DNA of 64,000 nt from Merluccius polli (lineage: Eukaryota; Chordata; Actinopteri; Gadiformes; Merlucciidae), in assembly GCA_030340625.1 (NCBI GenBank), contig JAOPHQ010005725.1, positions 92,001 through 156,000 on the forward strand. The letters run 5' to 3'. The notes below the pieces were generated by a model, which did no database searches, was not told the DNA's origin, and was given only the letters and a program-made list of their open reading frames with translations. Positions within the stretch are counted from its first letter, which is position 1; each line of letters starts with the position of its first letter. This document shows positions 11,363-24,800 of the stretch, piece after piece. The position numbers were made by a program, and so were the translations under genes.

Positions 11363-11549
11363 ATGACTTACATGTCCCTACCGGTCGTGTCCGCACCCCC
11401 ACAGTCCCCCTAACTGCCTGCGGAAACCCTCCCCAATCCAACCCAAGAATCAAGGGGTGCGCGAGGCTCGAACTAACCGCTGCCTTAACACTATGCTTTT
11501 CCCCCCCCCCAACGAATTTCGATAGGGACCAAAGGATACTCGTGCACAT
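11229..11549 (-). CDS. Gmr1-like protease, C-terminal part, shifted frame
   Basis: Contains a HPLILGLDWGGF segment, typical of the end of a retroviral-type aspartic protease (LIGxDxL region). It is separated from the active-site half in the gag frame by a frame change at the C run at about 11501-11511. The last part overlaps the pol frame start. Confidence 0.6.
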   Translation of the reverse strand: MCTSILWSLSKFVGGGEKHSVKAAVSSSLAHPLILGLDWGGFPQAVRGTVGVRTRPVGTCKSCAVFCAEAGGDRRCSGIGGGGGTSTRGPSANVPTGGGFPPRTVS

Positions 11550-12657
11550 CCCCGTGTATACATCTCACCAACACGCTTGACGCCTCCACCAATGCCTCGG
11601 ATCGCACCAGACGCTGGTGGATCATGGTCTGCATGCAGCCCGAGTCCAACAGCGCCTGGTGCGTACCCCGCTGTATTCTCACCGGGATACGGTACGCCTC
11701 ACCGGGACCGTGGGGAGGAGACGGGGCACCGGTGACGCGGACGACCTGGCCCACCTCCATCATGGGGCACTCCCGCCGGAAGTGGCCAGGCCGCCCGCAC
11801 CGCCAGCAACCTTCCCCTGCCGTTTGAGTGCCCGTCTGTGGAGTGGGGGGGGGAAGTGACTCATGTGCCCGCTCCGGACCGCTCCCCCCCCATCTCGCCC
11901 TTGATGTCAGTGTCGGTCGGTCCCGCCGTGGGGCCGCCCCCCCCGTCCGTGTGCCCGCCACTGGCGGTCGCTGACTTGATCCTGGGGGCGGCAGGTGGCT
12001 CTCCGCCAGGGTGACCGCAGTGGCAAGGCTCTCGGGCCGGTGGTAGCGGACCCAGGCGGCTGTCCTCGCCGGCAGCCCCTCGATGAATCGTTCGAGGACC
12101 ACCTGGTCCACCACTTCCTCCGCCGTGTTCTGGTCTGGGACCAGCCATCTCCTGGCCTGGTCCCGTATTTGTTGGGCATAGACGAAGGGCCGGTCCCCCT
12201 CGCCGAATGCCAGCGCCCGGAACCGCCGCCGGTGTTCCTCCGGGTACAGGCCCAGGCGGTCCCGGATGGCTTTCGTGATGGCCTCATAGTCCCGCTGGGC
12301 CCCACCTGGCAGACTGTGGGCGGCCCGCTGCGCCTCTCCGGTCAGGAGAGGTAGGAGACGGTGTGCCCACTCCTGGTGAGGCCACCCCGAGACCTCGGCC
12401 ACCCTCTGGAAGGTCTCCAGAAAGGCCTCGGCGTCGTCTGCCTCCCCCATCTTCGGGATGTGGATCTGGGGGTTGGCCGGTCGGGGTCCCTCGCCGCCTC
12501 CCCCGGGTTTGATGAGCTCCCGGAGCATGGTCCGGTCCTCGGCCAGAGACTGGGCCAGCTCCGAGAGCACCTCGTTCTGGGCGAGGTGCAGCTGGCTCTG
12601 CCTCTCCGACATCTGGGCCAGGTGTCCCAGTATATTCCCCAACGGGGATTGGTCCAT
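11491..12657 (-). CDS. gag: Gmr1-like gag with CCHC knuckle and protease active site
   Basis: 388 residues starting MDQSPLGNILGHLAQMSE. It has a helical capsid-like region, then a single CCHC zinc knuckle CWRCGRPGHFRREC (C-x2-C-x4-H-x4-C), then the protease active site LLDSGC. The frame ends in a poly-C-associated shift and the protease continues in a neighbouring frame. The LTR lies about 30 bp upstream. Confidence 0.88.
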   Translation of the reverse strand: MDQSPLGNILGHLAQMSERQSQLHLAQNEVLSELAQSLAEDRTMLRELIKPGGGGEGPRPANPQIHIPKMGEADDAEAFLETFQRVAEVSGWPHQEWAHRLLPLLTGEAQRAAHSLPGGAQRDYEAITKAIRDRLGLYPEEHRRRFRALAFGEGDRPFVYAQQIRDQARRWLVPDQNTAEEVVDQVVLERFIEGLPARTAAWVRYHRPESLATAVTLAESHLPPPGSSQRPPVAGTRTGGAAPRRDRPTLTSRARWGGSGPERAHESLPPPTPQTGTQTAGEGCWRCGRPGHFRRECPMMEVGQVVRVTGAPSPPHGPGEAYRIPVRIQRGTHQALLDSGCMQTMIHQRLVRSEALVEASSVLVRCIHGDVHEYPLVPIEIRWGGGKA

Positions 12658-12670
12658 GGTCGCCTGCTCG

Positions 12671-12688
12671 ACCCACGTTGGGCGTCAC
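12671..12688 (-). other. Putative primer binding site of Gmr1-like element
   Basis: Directly after the 5' LTR in the element sense lies GTGACGCCCAACGTGGGT, the position and general form of a tRNA primer binding site. The priming tRNA was not determined. Confidence 0.5.
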
Positions 12689-13097
12689 TGTAAGGGTTCC
12701 GAGCCGACCACAAGAGACCGTTGTGCGGGAAGCGGGTTTTTATTCTCTTCCAGAAGTCCCAACATAACATAACCCCCCTTGGGGTATAAAACACAAAATG
12801 AAAAAGGCCGATCCGGGTCAGGACTGCTCGTCCTCCGCTCCTCGACCGTGCAACCACAATGTTCATGCAACTCCCGTTCCCGCTTAGGACTACTCGTCCT
12901 CCGCTCCTCGATCGTGCACAAAACACAACTCCTCTCTCGACTGGAACACAAAGCAGACACATAAGTACACTTCCCTGATTGGACCTGATCGCCGGCACCT
13001 GCCCGCAACCAGGTCCACTCCCCCCAGCTGATCCGGCGCGCTCCCAACCGTCCTCTGCCTCCCCCTGCAGGTCAAACGTCGCACATCCCCCCCCACA
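12689..13097 (-). repeat. 5' LTR of Gmr1-like element
   Basis: 409 bp, matching 8062-8470 with one visible substitution. Flanked on the right by the GTCAC target duplication. Confidence 0.92.
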
Positions 13098-16072
13098 GTC
13101 ACCTTCTTCGTTGCTCTGATTGGTTGTAGCGCTATCCTATTGCGTGCAGAGGGAACTTGAAAGACAACCGTTTATCCCGCCCACACTGCCAATGGAGCTG
13201 AGCCAGACCCTACATCTTTCTGATGTGGGTCTGGCTTGCCAGGCTACTCTTCTGCCTGTTCCCTTTAAAACTCTTGAATCTTACCTACAACAACTTTAAA
13301 TTAAATACGTTGACCTTCAAATGAAAAAAATGACATTTGAGATACCGAATCAAACTGATACTACTATAACGTGTACCCACAACACCACCCTGATAGTCAT
13401 GACCACCATGACCACGTTGGTCATTACCACCCATCAAACTGCTACTACTATAACGTGTACCCACAACACCACCCTGATAGTCATGACCACCATAACCACG
13501 TTGGTCATTACTACCCATCAAACTGCTACTACCCTTAATACTGCTGGGCCGTTGGTCGTCGCCATAACCACCAGTACCAGAACGATGCTGTGGTGGCAAC
13601 AAAATCTCAAGGACGCCAAAACTTTATGTGAATGGCAGTCCTTGTGATGGCTCAATTTGTGTATGTGCGTTTAGATTATAAGTGCAATATTAGTATTATT
13701 ATGTAAGTTAATATTACCCATCTGCTGTGCAGCAACAGAGGAGGGAACCTCTGTAACAGGTTGTGCATCAGGAGCTCTTGGTGACTTCTTTGGGTCAATG
13801 CTGCTGGTTTGAGGTGCTGGGACCATATCTGGTATATGGTCAATGTCATCACCTTGACTGCTCTCTGGAGAGCTTGTACTGGGGCCTACATCTGGCTTCA
13901 CTTCTCCTGAGAACAAATAAATAAGGCAACAAGTTAACTCCTGGAAATCACAAATGAAAGAAAACCCTCAAAATGCTAGTCTTTGTTACCAACAGTACTT
14001 AAATGAAAAATTACTGCTCCTGCCTCTGTATGGCCGATTTATTTTTTAGACCCAGCACATTGCTGACCAAACTCCGCGATTAGTTCAGGGAATCCATCTT
14101 GGTTGTCAATCAAAGGTGTGTGAAATGCAACACTTCTCAATGGCGGAGAAATAAAGGGAGGGAGGGAGCAGAGAGGGAGACGTTTTTTTGGCTGTTCAGT
14201 TTAAAGATCTTGTTCTCTTCTGCCTGTTCCCTTTAAAACTCTTGAATCTTACCTACAACAACTTTAAATTAAAAACATTGACCTTTAAACGAAAGAAATG
14301 ACATTTGAGTGACCGATTCAAACTGCTACTACTATAACGTGTGCCCACACCACCACCCTGGTAGGCTTGACCACCATAAGCATGTTGGTCATTACCACCC
14401 ATCAAACTGATACTACTGGAACGTGTACCCACACCACCACCCTGGTAGTCATGACCACCATAACCACGTTGGTCATTACCACCCATCAAACTGCTACTAC
14501 CCTTAATACTGCTGGGCCGTTGGTCGTCGCCATAACCACCAGTACCAGAATGATGCTGTGGTGGCAACAAAATCTCAAGGACGCCAAAACTTTATGTGGA
14601 TGGCAGTCCTTCTGATGGCTCAATTTGTGTATGTGCGTTTAGATTATAAGTGCAATATTAGTATTATTATGTAAGTTAATATTACCCATCTGCTGTGCGG
14701 CAACAGAGGAGGGAACCTGTGTAACAGGCTGTGCATCAGGAGCTCTTGGTGGCTTCTTTGGGTCAATGCTGCTGGTTTGAGGTGCTGGGACCATATCTGG
14801 TACATGGTCAATGTCCTCACCTTGACTGCTCTCTGGAGAGCTTGGACTGGGGCCTACATCTGGCTTCACTTCTCCTGAGAACAAATAAATAAGACAACAA
14901 GTTAACTCCTGGAAATCACAAATGAAAGTAAACCCTCAAAATGCTAGTCTTTGTTACCAACAGTACTTAAATGAAAAATGACTGCTCCTGCCTCTGTATG
15001 GTCGATTTATTTTTTAGACCCAGCACATTGCTGACCGAACTCTGCGATTAGTTCAGGGAATCCATCTTGGTTGTCAATCAAAGGTGCGTGAAATGCAACA
15101 TTTCTCAATGGCGGAGAAATTCAGGGAGGGAGGGAGCAGAGAGGGAGACGTTTTTTTGGCTGTTCAGTTTAAAGATCTTGTTCTCTTCTGCCTGTTCCCT
15201 TTAAAACTCTTGAATCTTTCCTACAACAACTTTAAATTAAAAACATTGACCTTTAAATGAAAAAAATGACATTTGAGATACCAAATTAAACTGCTACTAA
15301 TATAACGTGTACCCACACCACCACCCTGATAGTCATGACCACCATAACCACGTTGGTCATTACTACCCATCAAACTGCTACTACCCTTAATACTGCTGGG
15401 CCGTTGGTCGTCGCCATAACCACCAGTAGCAGAACGATGTTGTGGTGGCAACAAAATTTCAAGGACGCCAAAACTTTATATGGATGGCAGTCCTTGTGAT
15501 GGCTCAATTTGTGTATGTGCGTTTAGATTATAAGTGCAATATTAGTATTATTATGTAAGTTAATATTACCCATCTGCTGTGCAGCAACAGAGGAGAGAAC
15601 CTCTGTAGCAGGCTGCGCATCAGGAGCTCTTGGTGACTTCTTTGGGTCAATGCTGCTGGTTTGAGGTGCTGGGACCATATCTGGTACATGGTCAATGCCA
15701 TCACCTTGACTGCACTCTGGAGAGCTTGGACTGGGGCCTACATCTGGCTTCACTTCTCCTGAGAACAAATAAATAAGGCAACAAGTTAACTCCTGGAAAT
15801 CACAAATGAAAGAAAACCCTCAAAATGCTAGTCTTTGTTACCAACAGTAAATGAAAAATAACTGCTCCTGCCTCTGTATGGCCGATTTATTTTTTAGACC
15901 CAGCACATTGCTGACCGAACTCTGCGATTAGTTCAGGGAATCCATCTTGGTTGTCAATCACATGTGCATGAAATGCAACACTTTTCAATGGCGGAGAAAT
16001 TAAGGGATGGAGGGAGCAGAAAGGGAGACGTTTTTTTGGCTGTTCAGTTTAAAGATCTTGTTCTCTTCTGCT

Positions 16073-16595
16073 AGCCTAGAACTCTAGACACCCCCTAGCG
16101 GCAGCACATTTATTTGGCAGCTAGGTAGGTCTAGCACGGCTCCGTCGGCTTTTTGGTGCTGGGAACACCAAGTATGTCTGACCAATCACAGCGTGAGGGG
16201 CGGAGTCGAAAGCCGGGCTACCATGACGACAGAGTTGCGACGGTTCCGTGTTAGAGGTAAACAATGGCTGCTGCTGCTGGCGAACGGTTGTCTTTCGACT
16301 CGGCTTTGGCCGCGACTCTTCAAGACTTGAAGTTAACATTTCATTTGAGAATAGAACAAAGAACGGCACTCAAGTCTTTCCTCGAAAAGAAAGATGTATT
16401 CTGAGTTTTGATTAATTACGTAGTCAGAGCAACGGCTCTGACTACGTCACCTTCTTCGTTGCTCTGATTGGTTGTAGCGCTATCCTATTGCGTGCAGAGG
16501 GAACTTGAAAGACAACCGTTTATACCACCCACACTGCCAAATGGAGCTGAGCCAGACCCTACATCTTTCTGATGTGGGTCTGGCTTGCCAGGCTA
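16073..16595. mobile_element. RecQ-start MITE copy 2
   Basis: Same termini and 9-bp flanking repeats CTCTTCTGC as copy 1. The helicase-like frame on the plus strand (from 16264) stops directly after KKDVF. Present because the element is part of the duplicated c unit, not a fresh insertion. Confidence 0.8.
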
Positions 16596-18013
16596 CTCTT
16601 CTGCCTGTTCCCTTTAAAACTCTTGAATCTTACCTACAACAACTTTAAATTAAATACGTTGACCTTTAAATGAAAAAAATGACATTTGAGATACCGAATC
16701 AAACTGCTACTACTATAACGTGTACCCACAACACCACCCTGATAGTCATGACCACCATGACCACGTTGGTCATTACCACCCATCAAACTGCTACTACTAT
16801 AACGTGTACCCACAACACCACCCTGATAGTCATGACCACCATAACCACGTTGGTCATTACTACCCATCAAACTGCTACTACCCTTAATACTGCTGGGCCG
16901 TTGGTCGTCGCCATAACCACCAGTACCAGAACGATGCTGTGGTGGCAACAAAATCTCAAGGACGCCAAAACTTTATGTGAATGGCAGTCCTTGTGATGGC
17001 TCAATTTGTGTATGTGCGTTTAGATTATAAGTGCAATATTAGTATTATTATGTAAGTTAATATTACCCATCTGCTGTGCAGCAACAGAGGAGGGAACCTC
17101 TGTAACAGGTTGTGCATCAGGAGCTCTTGGTGACTTCTTTGGGTCAATGCTGCTGGTTTGAGGTGCTGGGACCATATCTGGTATATGGTCAATGTCATCA
17201 CCTTGACTGCTCTCTGGAGAGCTTGTACTGGGGCCTACATCTGGCTTCACTTCTCCTGAGAACAAATAAATAAGGCAACAAGTTAACTCCTGGAAATCAC
17301 AAATGAAAGAAAACCCTCAAAATGCTAGTCTTTGTTACCAACAGTACTTAAATGAAAAATTACTGCTCCTGCCTCTGTATGGCCGATTTATTTTTTAGAC
17401 CCAGCACATTGCTGACCAAACTCCGCGATTAGTTCAGGGAATCCATCTTGGTTGTCAATCAAAGGTGCGTGAAATGCAACACTTCTCAATGGCGGAGAAA
17501 TAAAGGGAGGGAGGGAGCAGAGAGGGAGACGTTTTTTTGGCTGTTCAGTTTAAAGATCTTGTTCTCTTCTGCCTGTTCCCTTTAAAACTCTTGAATCTTA
17601 CCTACAACAACTTTAAATTAAAAACATTGACCTTTAAACGAAAGAAATGACATTTGAGTGACCGATTCAAACTGCTACTACTATAACGTGTGCCCACACC
17701 ACCACCCTGGTAGGCTTGACCACCATAAGCATGTTGGTCATTACCACCCATCAAACTGATACTACTGGAACGTGTACCCACACCACCACCCTGGTAGTCA
17801 TGACCACCATAACCACGTTGGTCATTACCACCCATCAAACTGCTACTACCCTTAATACTGCTGGGCCGTTGGTCGTCGCCATAACCACCAGTACCAGAAT
17901 GATGCTGTGGTGGCAACAAAATCTCAAGGACGCCAAAACTTTATGTGGATGGCAGTCCTTCTGATGGCTCAATTTGTGTATGTGCGTTTAGATTATAAGT
18001 GCAATATTAGTAT

Positions 18014-18108
18014 TGTAGCAACCCTTGGATTCCAAAGGAGAGTCTCGACAGATGCTCAAGGTGTCTTTTATTTTTGTTGCAGCAAAATCATCAGGTTCAC
18101 CTTAGCAC
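18014..18108. repeat. Left 95-bp terminal inverted repeat
   Basis: Inverse of 25389-25483 with no mismatch seen. In the coding sense it ends GGGTTGCTACA and carries AATAAA about 50 bp before the end. Confidence 0.92.
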
Positions 18109-18882
18109 CTGGAAACTGTGTTGGGGTATACAAACAATACACCAAATCACCATACAATCTTCACAGTACAATTGTCATATTTTGTTAATCAATATTAAAA
18201 CATCAAAATCATTTAGGCCTAGTCAAATACATATTCAAAGTCACATGTTACAAATACAATGTTTCGAATGACAGTCAAATACACAAACAAACATACCTCA
18301 CTGCGCTCACCAAGGATGCTTAATAATCTTTTCTTCTGTGGCGTCAAAAATCCTTTTTTGTGTGCAAATGTAGCATAAATTAAGTTGAAGTCTGGAGCTC
18401 AAACATTTCGTGGCTGAGGCTCAAACAAAGCAAAGCAGCTCCCTCATTACCTACACCTGCTACCTTTACAGATCTCCCTCTTGTGGAGCTACGGTGTCAG
18501 GCAAAGGACAAAATTCAACACCCAAAGTCATTCAAGATTAACACACATACAATATCACTCACAACTTCACACACACCAACCATTTAAAGTACATACAAAA
18601 TAGAAATATGATTTGATTAAAGTTTATGTTTGTAGAAAAGAACAGAATGTAACAAGACACATTTAGATAGTTCTACTGAGAAAACAAAAACCATACAAGG
18701 ACTAGTGTGGTCCTTTACACTCCCACCAATCATGTCATGTTGCCACGAACCATACATGATTCCCCATGATTCTTCTATGGACCAGTCACCACCCCCAAAG
18801 TGTGCAAATAAGCATAAGATATGTTAATGTAATGAGATATGCATGTTTCAGTGTGTGTATATGTGTGTGTGCACTCTTGTCA
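18109..18882. other. 3' noncoding region of BEL/Pao element
   Basis: No ORF of note. Not similar to 24855-25388, so it does not supply a direct LTR partner. Confidence 0.6.
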
Positions 18883-21800
18883 CTATTCACTCTCAAGAAG
18901 CAGAACCAGCTTTTGTATTGGTCTTTCTATGATCGATGGTTTAGATGGGGAATTAGTTTTGTGTGATTTCTGGGTCCCCACTTGCACTTTGACTCTTCGC
19001 ACCAAGCCATCACTATCCACAGTTGTCTCCACCACTCGTCCCAACTGCCACTGGTTCCGTGGGAGGATATCTTCTTTGATGATGACCACATCATTCACTT
19101 GGACATTGCGTCTGGGGACATGCCACTTCTGCCGCATCGAGATGTTGGACAGATATTCTCCTTTCCATCGGCTCCAGAACTGCTCAATCAGATACTGAAT
19201 CCTGCGCCATCTTTTGGTGCCATATACATCCTCTTTGACAAATTTCCCAGGAGGTGGGAGAGCCAACTTTGATTTCATTAGAATGAGATGGTTGGGTGTT
19301 AAAGGCTCAAGAGAGTTGGGGTCATTTATTATATCTGTGCTGAGAGTGCGGCTGTTGACAATAGCCATGGCTTCATAAAACAGAGTTCTCAAAGAGGCAT
19401 CATCAAGTCTACCTACACTTTGGGCCAATGTATAATTCAGGACATTGCGTATGGTGCGTATTTGACGCTCCCAAACACCACCAGCATGGCTTGCTGAGGG
19501 GGCATTGAGCACAAACTCACACTGCTTGTCAGCCAGGAAGTTTTCCAGGGCCTGGTTATCACACTGTTTGAGTGCTTCTTTTAATTCATTCTTGGCACCC
19601 ACAAAATTTCTGCCCTGGTCACAGTGGAGTTGACGCACAGCACCTCTTAGACTGATGAAACACCTAAGCGCATTGATAAATGAATCGGTGGACAGGTCTT
19701 CCACCATCTCAATGTGCACAGCTCGAGAGTAGAGACAGGTGAGTATCAAGCCGTACCTCTTGTGCTCCTTGCGATTTCTCTTAATGATAAATGGGCCAAA
19801 GCAATCCATACCGCAGTTTGTGAATGGAGCAGATTCTTCAACATGCTCTTTGGGAAGCTCGGCCATCCGCTGTTCTTCAACTGAACGCCTCAGCTTCCGG
19901 CACTGCACACACTTGTAAATGAACTTAGAGACCAGTGTGCTGCAGCCAAGGATCCAGAATCCATTTGCTCTGAGCTCCATTTGAGTTTGACTTCTGCCCT
20001 GATGGAATATTTGAGAGTGATAGTGTGACAGAATGAGTTGTGTAATATGACCCTTATTGGGCAAGATGATGGGATGACGGAACTCTTCACTGAGAGGCGC
20101 ATGTTTCAATCTTCCGCCAACACGGAGTATGCCCTCACTCAAGATTGGATCGAGACGGAAGAGAGGACCGGAACTTGGAAGACTGTTTCCTATTTCAAGT
20201 ATTTTAATCTCTGTGCTGAATGACTGCTTTTGGACAAGGCTTATCAAGATTTTGGCCGCATTTTCACGTTCTTTGACAGTCACAATGTCTGTGAGACACT
20301 TTTGTTTAGAGGCGAGTCTTTTAATTCTTGCCACTACTTTGAGGAGTGTTGTCCAGGATGAGAAGCTAGACAGGCGGTCGAGCATGTCTGTGCACTTGCT
20401 TGTGCTTGATGTAAACACTTGGACTGCTTTCACCTCAGGGTCTCCAACCAAAAGGTTATTTGGTGCACATGGTTCAAGTTGCAACTCCTTTTCCCTCAGG
20501 AACTCAGGACCAGATAGCCAGCTGGATGATTGAATCTCTGAAGCTCTAAGCCCCCTAGAGGCATGATCGGCTGGATTTTCTGCAGTGTCAACATAATGCC
20601 ATTGGCTCGGGTCAGTATTCTCTCTTATTGACTGGACACGATTTGCTACAAATACATGAAACCTGCGCGCCTCATTGTTGATGTATGCCAGAGTGACTTT
20701 AGAATCTGTCCAGAAGAATTCATTGTCAATGTTCATGTGCAGTTCTGATTTTAGGAGAACACTCAATCGAGCTGCAAGCACGGCAGCTGAAAGTTCCAGA
20801 CGGGGAATACTTGTGACCTTGGAGGGAGCGACCCTAGCCTTAGCCATGACAAGGCTACAGTGGACTTTGTTGTGGTCATTTTTGTATCGAAGGTAAGAGC
20901 ATGCACCATATCCTACACTACTCGCATCTGAAAAGTGGTGCAATTCTACACTCACAATGTTGCCAAAGTGTGGTGGATAGTAACATCTGGAGATTGAGAC
21001 TTCTTTCAGCCCTTCAAGGCCAGTTTTCCACTCCTCCCACCGTGGACGCAAGTCATCAGAAAGTGGATCATCCCATTGGACATTTCTGCGACACAGCTCC
21101 TGGAGAATGCACTTTCCACTCAGAACAAATGGGGCTACAAACCCCAGTGGGTCATACAAGGAGGCCACTACTGACAGAATGCCCCGGCGGGTGTCAGGCT
21201 TGTCTTTCATGTTTACATTGAAACTGAAGTGGTCGCTTTCAACTGACCACTGAAGGCCAAGAGCATGTTCCACTGAGGTGGAGTCTTGATTGAGGTCCAG
21301 GCATTGTACACCTGATGCCCTCTCAGATGGATCCACACAGCTGAGAACTTCTCTCTCATTTGAGTTGAATTTGTGGAGCCTTAGGCCCCCTTTTTTGCAC
21401 AACTGCTGGGCTTCAAGGATCAATTCAGAGGCTTCTTTGATGGAGGGAACACTCAAAAGCCCATCGTCAACATAAAAACTGTTTGCAACAAAGGCAGCTG
21501 CAGAGGGATAATCAGACTCATACTGTTGAGCCAAGTACTTCAAACCAAAGTTGGCGCAACCTGGGGAAGATGCAGCACCAAAAAGGTGAACAGCCATTTG
21601 ATATTCTTTGGGCTCATGTTCAAGGTCTCCATGCTCCCACCATAGAAACCTCAAATAACTGCGGTTCTCAGGTGTGACAAGGAATTGGTGGAACATTTTC
21701 TCAATATCGCAGATGATGGCTACTGCTTCCCTTCTGAACCGGCAGAGAACTCCCACCAGAGAGTTAATGAGATCAGGGCCAGTCAGTAAGGTGTCATTGA

Positions 21801-24800
21801 GAGAGATGCCATGAAACTTTGCTGAACAGTCAAAGACCACCCTCAACTTGCCAGGTTTCTTTGGGTGGTATATGCCATGATGAGGTATGAACCAACAGAC
21901 CTCCTCAACCGCTGTCTCTGGAACTGGCTCTGCATCACCATTGCTTATCACATCCGCCATAAAGGCCTTATAATGATCATGGAACTGCTGATTGGCTTTT
22001 AGCTTTCTTTTCAAATGCTGAAGACGAATTGTGGCCAGTTTCCTATTGTTTGGCAGTAGGGGAGGACTTTGGCCCTTGAACGGGAGAGGCATCTCTAAAT
22101 GACCATCTGGTCTCTGTCGGATGGTTTCACTAAGGAGCTGAATAAAGCGCACATCATCTTGGGAGACAAGCTTGCACTCTGAATTTCTCTCACTGAAGTC
22201 TGACTCTAAAACTCTTAGGATGTCTGCAGCAGTTGGCATGGCAATCTCCTTCACTGCAACTCTGTGCACGAACCTCCGGCTTCCTTGTCTGTCCAGATGT
22301 GGGTTTGCTGCACCTATAATGCTCCATCCTAGCTCAGTCTTTTGTGCGAATGGCTCATTTTCATGTCCAGTGATTACCTCTAGAGGCGCTAGAGCTGAAG
22401 GACAGTCATAGCCTATGAGAAGGCCCACATCACAGTCTTGAAGTGATGGCAACTCCTGTGCCAGATGTTTGAGATGAGACCACTGCAAAGCTGTAGATGG
22501 TGTTGGTACACAGGATTTGTCAACTGGAATGAAGTCACGTGTATATGCTTGCCGTAACAGAATATGATTGTCATTATGGAAGCTTCTAACTTGCAGTCCA
22601 ACTACACTTTGACTGGAGATAACTGTATCTACAGCAGTCATTGTACTGAGCTTCAACTGCAGTGGTTGAGTGGCTACATTCAGTTCTCTGGCAAGATCCT
22701 CCAGGACAAAAGTTGAATCACTCTGTGTATCAAGAAGAGCATATGTGAGAATTTCTTTTTCAGGTTCATTTACAGATGACAGGTAAACAGGAACGATACT
22801 TGAAGTGGCAGATGCCTCTCTAATGACAGCATGGGAGTTGACTTTATGGATCTGAGTTACCTGTCCTTCTGTAGATGAACTTTTCATTGTGACTTCTCCT
22901 GATTTCCTTCCTCTCTCATCGTCATGCAAACAGGTCGGATGGCGGCGGCCACACACTCCACAGATATGCTTTGTTCTACAGTCCTTTGTGATATGGCCTT
23001 TACGTAAACATCCAAAGCAAAGATGGTTCTGATGTATGAATGTCTTTTTATCTCCCATAGGCTTGGCAGCGAAGCCTGGACACTTGGCTATGCCATGCGA
23101 TTCTTCTTTGCAGATGAGGCAAGGTACCCTGGGCCTAGGAAATGACACATTTTCTGAGACCTTTGATGTGTGATCTTTGGATTGGGCACTTGTGCTCAGA
23201 GCCTTTGCTCTTTTAGATGGCTTCTCATCTGGGGTTCTAGAATTTAGAAAGAGGGGAGAGGCTATGGGGTTACAGGCAATACGAGCCTCTTTCGACACAA
23301 ACTCAGTGAAGCGATTGAAAGCTGGATATTCTCCTGATTTATCAAGTTCATCTACAGCAATTCTACTCCATTTCCGTACAATCCAATCTGGCAGTTTTTT
23401 CAAGAGCTTATGATTTTCCTCACAGTCATTCAGTATGGCCAGTCCTTTAACTTGAGGCATTGCTTCTACACAGCTTTTTAAGAAATCGGCAAACTCTCTT
23501 AATGCAGAAGAGTCATATGAATTAATCTTAGGCCATTTCATAAGTTTGTCTCTGAATGCTTTCTGTACAACAAATGGGTTGCCATAGCGGTCCTCCAAAA
23601 CTGCCCAGGCACCCTCATATGCATCTTCAGAGCTCCGGTAGAAGAACCCTTCCACGGCTTTGCGTGCCTCTCCTATAAGGTAGTTTTTCAGATAAAGCAT
23701 CTTTTCCCTGGCAGGGATAGGTTTTCTACCAATTAAAGTTAGGAAAGACATTTTAAAGTCAACAAACTTCAGAGGATCACCAGAGAAGACAGCTGGTTCA
23801 GGAACAGGAAGGCGATTTAAGCTTAGTGAACTTGCAATTGCTTCAGCCAATCTGGCTGTTTCACTATGGGATGCTGTCTGTGATTGCAACATTGTGGCTC
23901 CTGCACTCAAGGGTCGATTTGAATTCATAACTGTGGTAGCTTTAAGAGGGGCTAATTCATGGCGCTCCCTTGCTTCATTTTCCACTCCACCTTCAAACTT
24001 CTCATATGTTCGAACCCGAGCTGCAGCCACCTTTACATCCATGTCTACTTGCATCTTTTTCAGCCTTGATTTCTCCTCCTCTAGTTTCAACTGAACTTCA
24101 GTTTGCTTTTGCCTCATTTCTGCCATCACCTGTGACTCATGAAGGTTCCATTCACTTTCCAGTTTCGTCAGTTTACTCTGTTGAGCTTGTATCTCTTCCA
24201 TAGACTTTGCTTGCTCTTGTTTGGCTGCGAGCTCTGCTTCTGCCTCTGCACGCTTACTAGAAGCCTTAGAGTTGGCAATGGACACATTCTCTAATCCTTC
24301 CAGCCCATCTGAGATGACAGTTTCAGTGTTTGTTTCTCCAAAAATGGATTTGTGTTCATCTCTGTTTAAACTCATTCTCACTCTTTGCTTTTCAACCTCT
24401 GGCTCAAAGGTGTCGCGGGCGACGCCCACTTCCAATCGTTTACTCACTATATCACATATTTCTGCTGTCAGTGTATTACAGGCATCCATCTTCTGCACAA
24501 CATCTGAAGTGTTAGTTGAATTGCGCTGAAGTGGCTCATAATTTTGATGTACATGATCATATCCTCTTTGAATGTACTGGTATACTTGATCAAGATCCTC
24601 CTGTGAACAGAATTGCTTTAGACTTTTTCTACATTCTTTTGCTATACTCTTCCAGGAGTCATAGGACTTTAAGAATGCCTTTACATGCCTCTTTGCCTGT
24701 TCTTCACGCACCTGTTGGCCCTTTTCAGTTAGTTGTCTTTCACGAGAGCCAAAGACTAATTGTGCACCAACTGATTTCCCTTCAAGTGCTGGAGGTTCTT

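Larger units (their letters stand above)
8057..13102 (-). mobile_element. Gmr1-like Ty3/gypsy LTR retrotransposon (integrase precedes RT)
   Basis: Complete element 8062-13097 with 409-bp LTRs and a 5-bp target duplication GTCAC (8057-8061 and 13098-13102). On the minus strand the order is gag with zinc knuckle, protease, integrase, reverse transcriptase, RNase H. Integrase before RT is the diagnostic order of the Gmr1 group, in contrast to ordinary Ty3/gypsy. The two LTRs show one difference that I can see (8458 versus 13085), so the insertion is recent. The pol frame is nevertheless broken at homopolymer runs. Confidence 0.9.
7683..13246. mobile_element. 523-bp-class MITE carrying a RecQ-like helicase start, copy 1, split by the Gmr1-like element
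   Basis: Termini are TAGCCTAGAA and CTTGCCAGGCTA, with 9-bp direct repeats CTCTTCTGC at 7674-7682 and 13247-13255. On the plus strand from 7875 it encodes MAAAAGERLSF and then a segment ending KSFLEKKDVF. This resembles the N-terminal helicase segment of RecQ-type proteins just before the Walker A loop. The reading ends soon after, near a palindrome (GTAGTCAGAGC...GCTCTGACTAC). The Gmr1-like LTR element was inserted into this palindrome with a GTCAC duplication. Confidence 0.75.

Noticed and set aside
8352..12693. Many GC-rich ORFs on the plus strand (for example 9046-9816 and 11995-12354)
   Set aside because: Antisense shadows of the Gmr1-like gag and pol genes.
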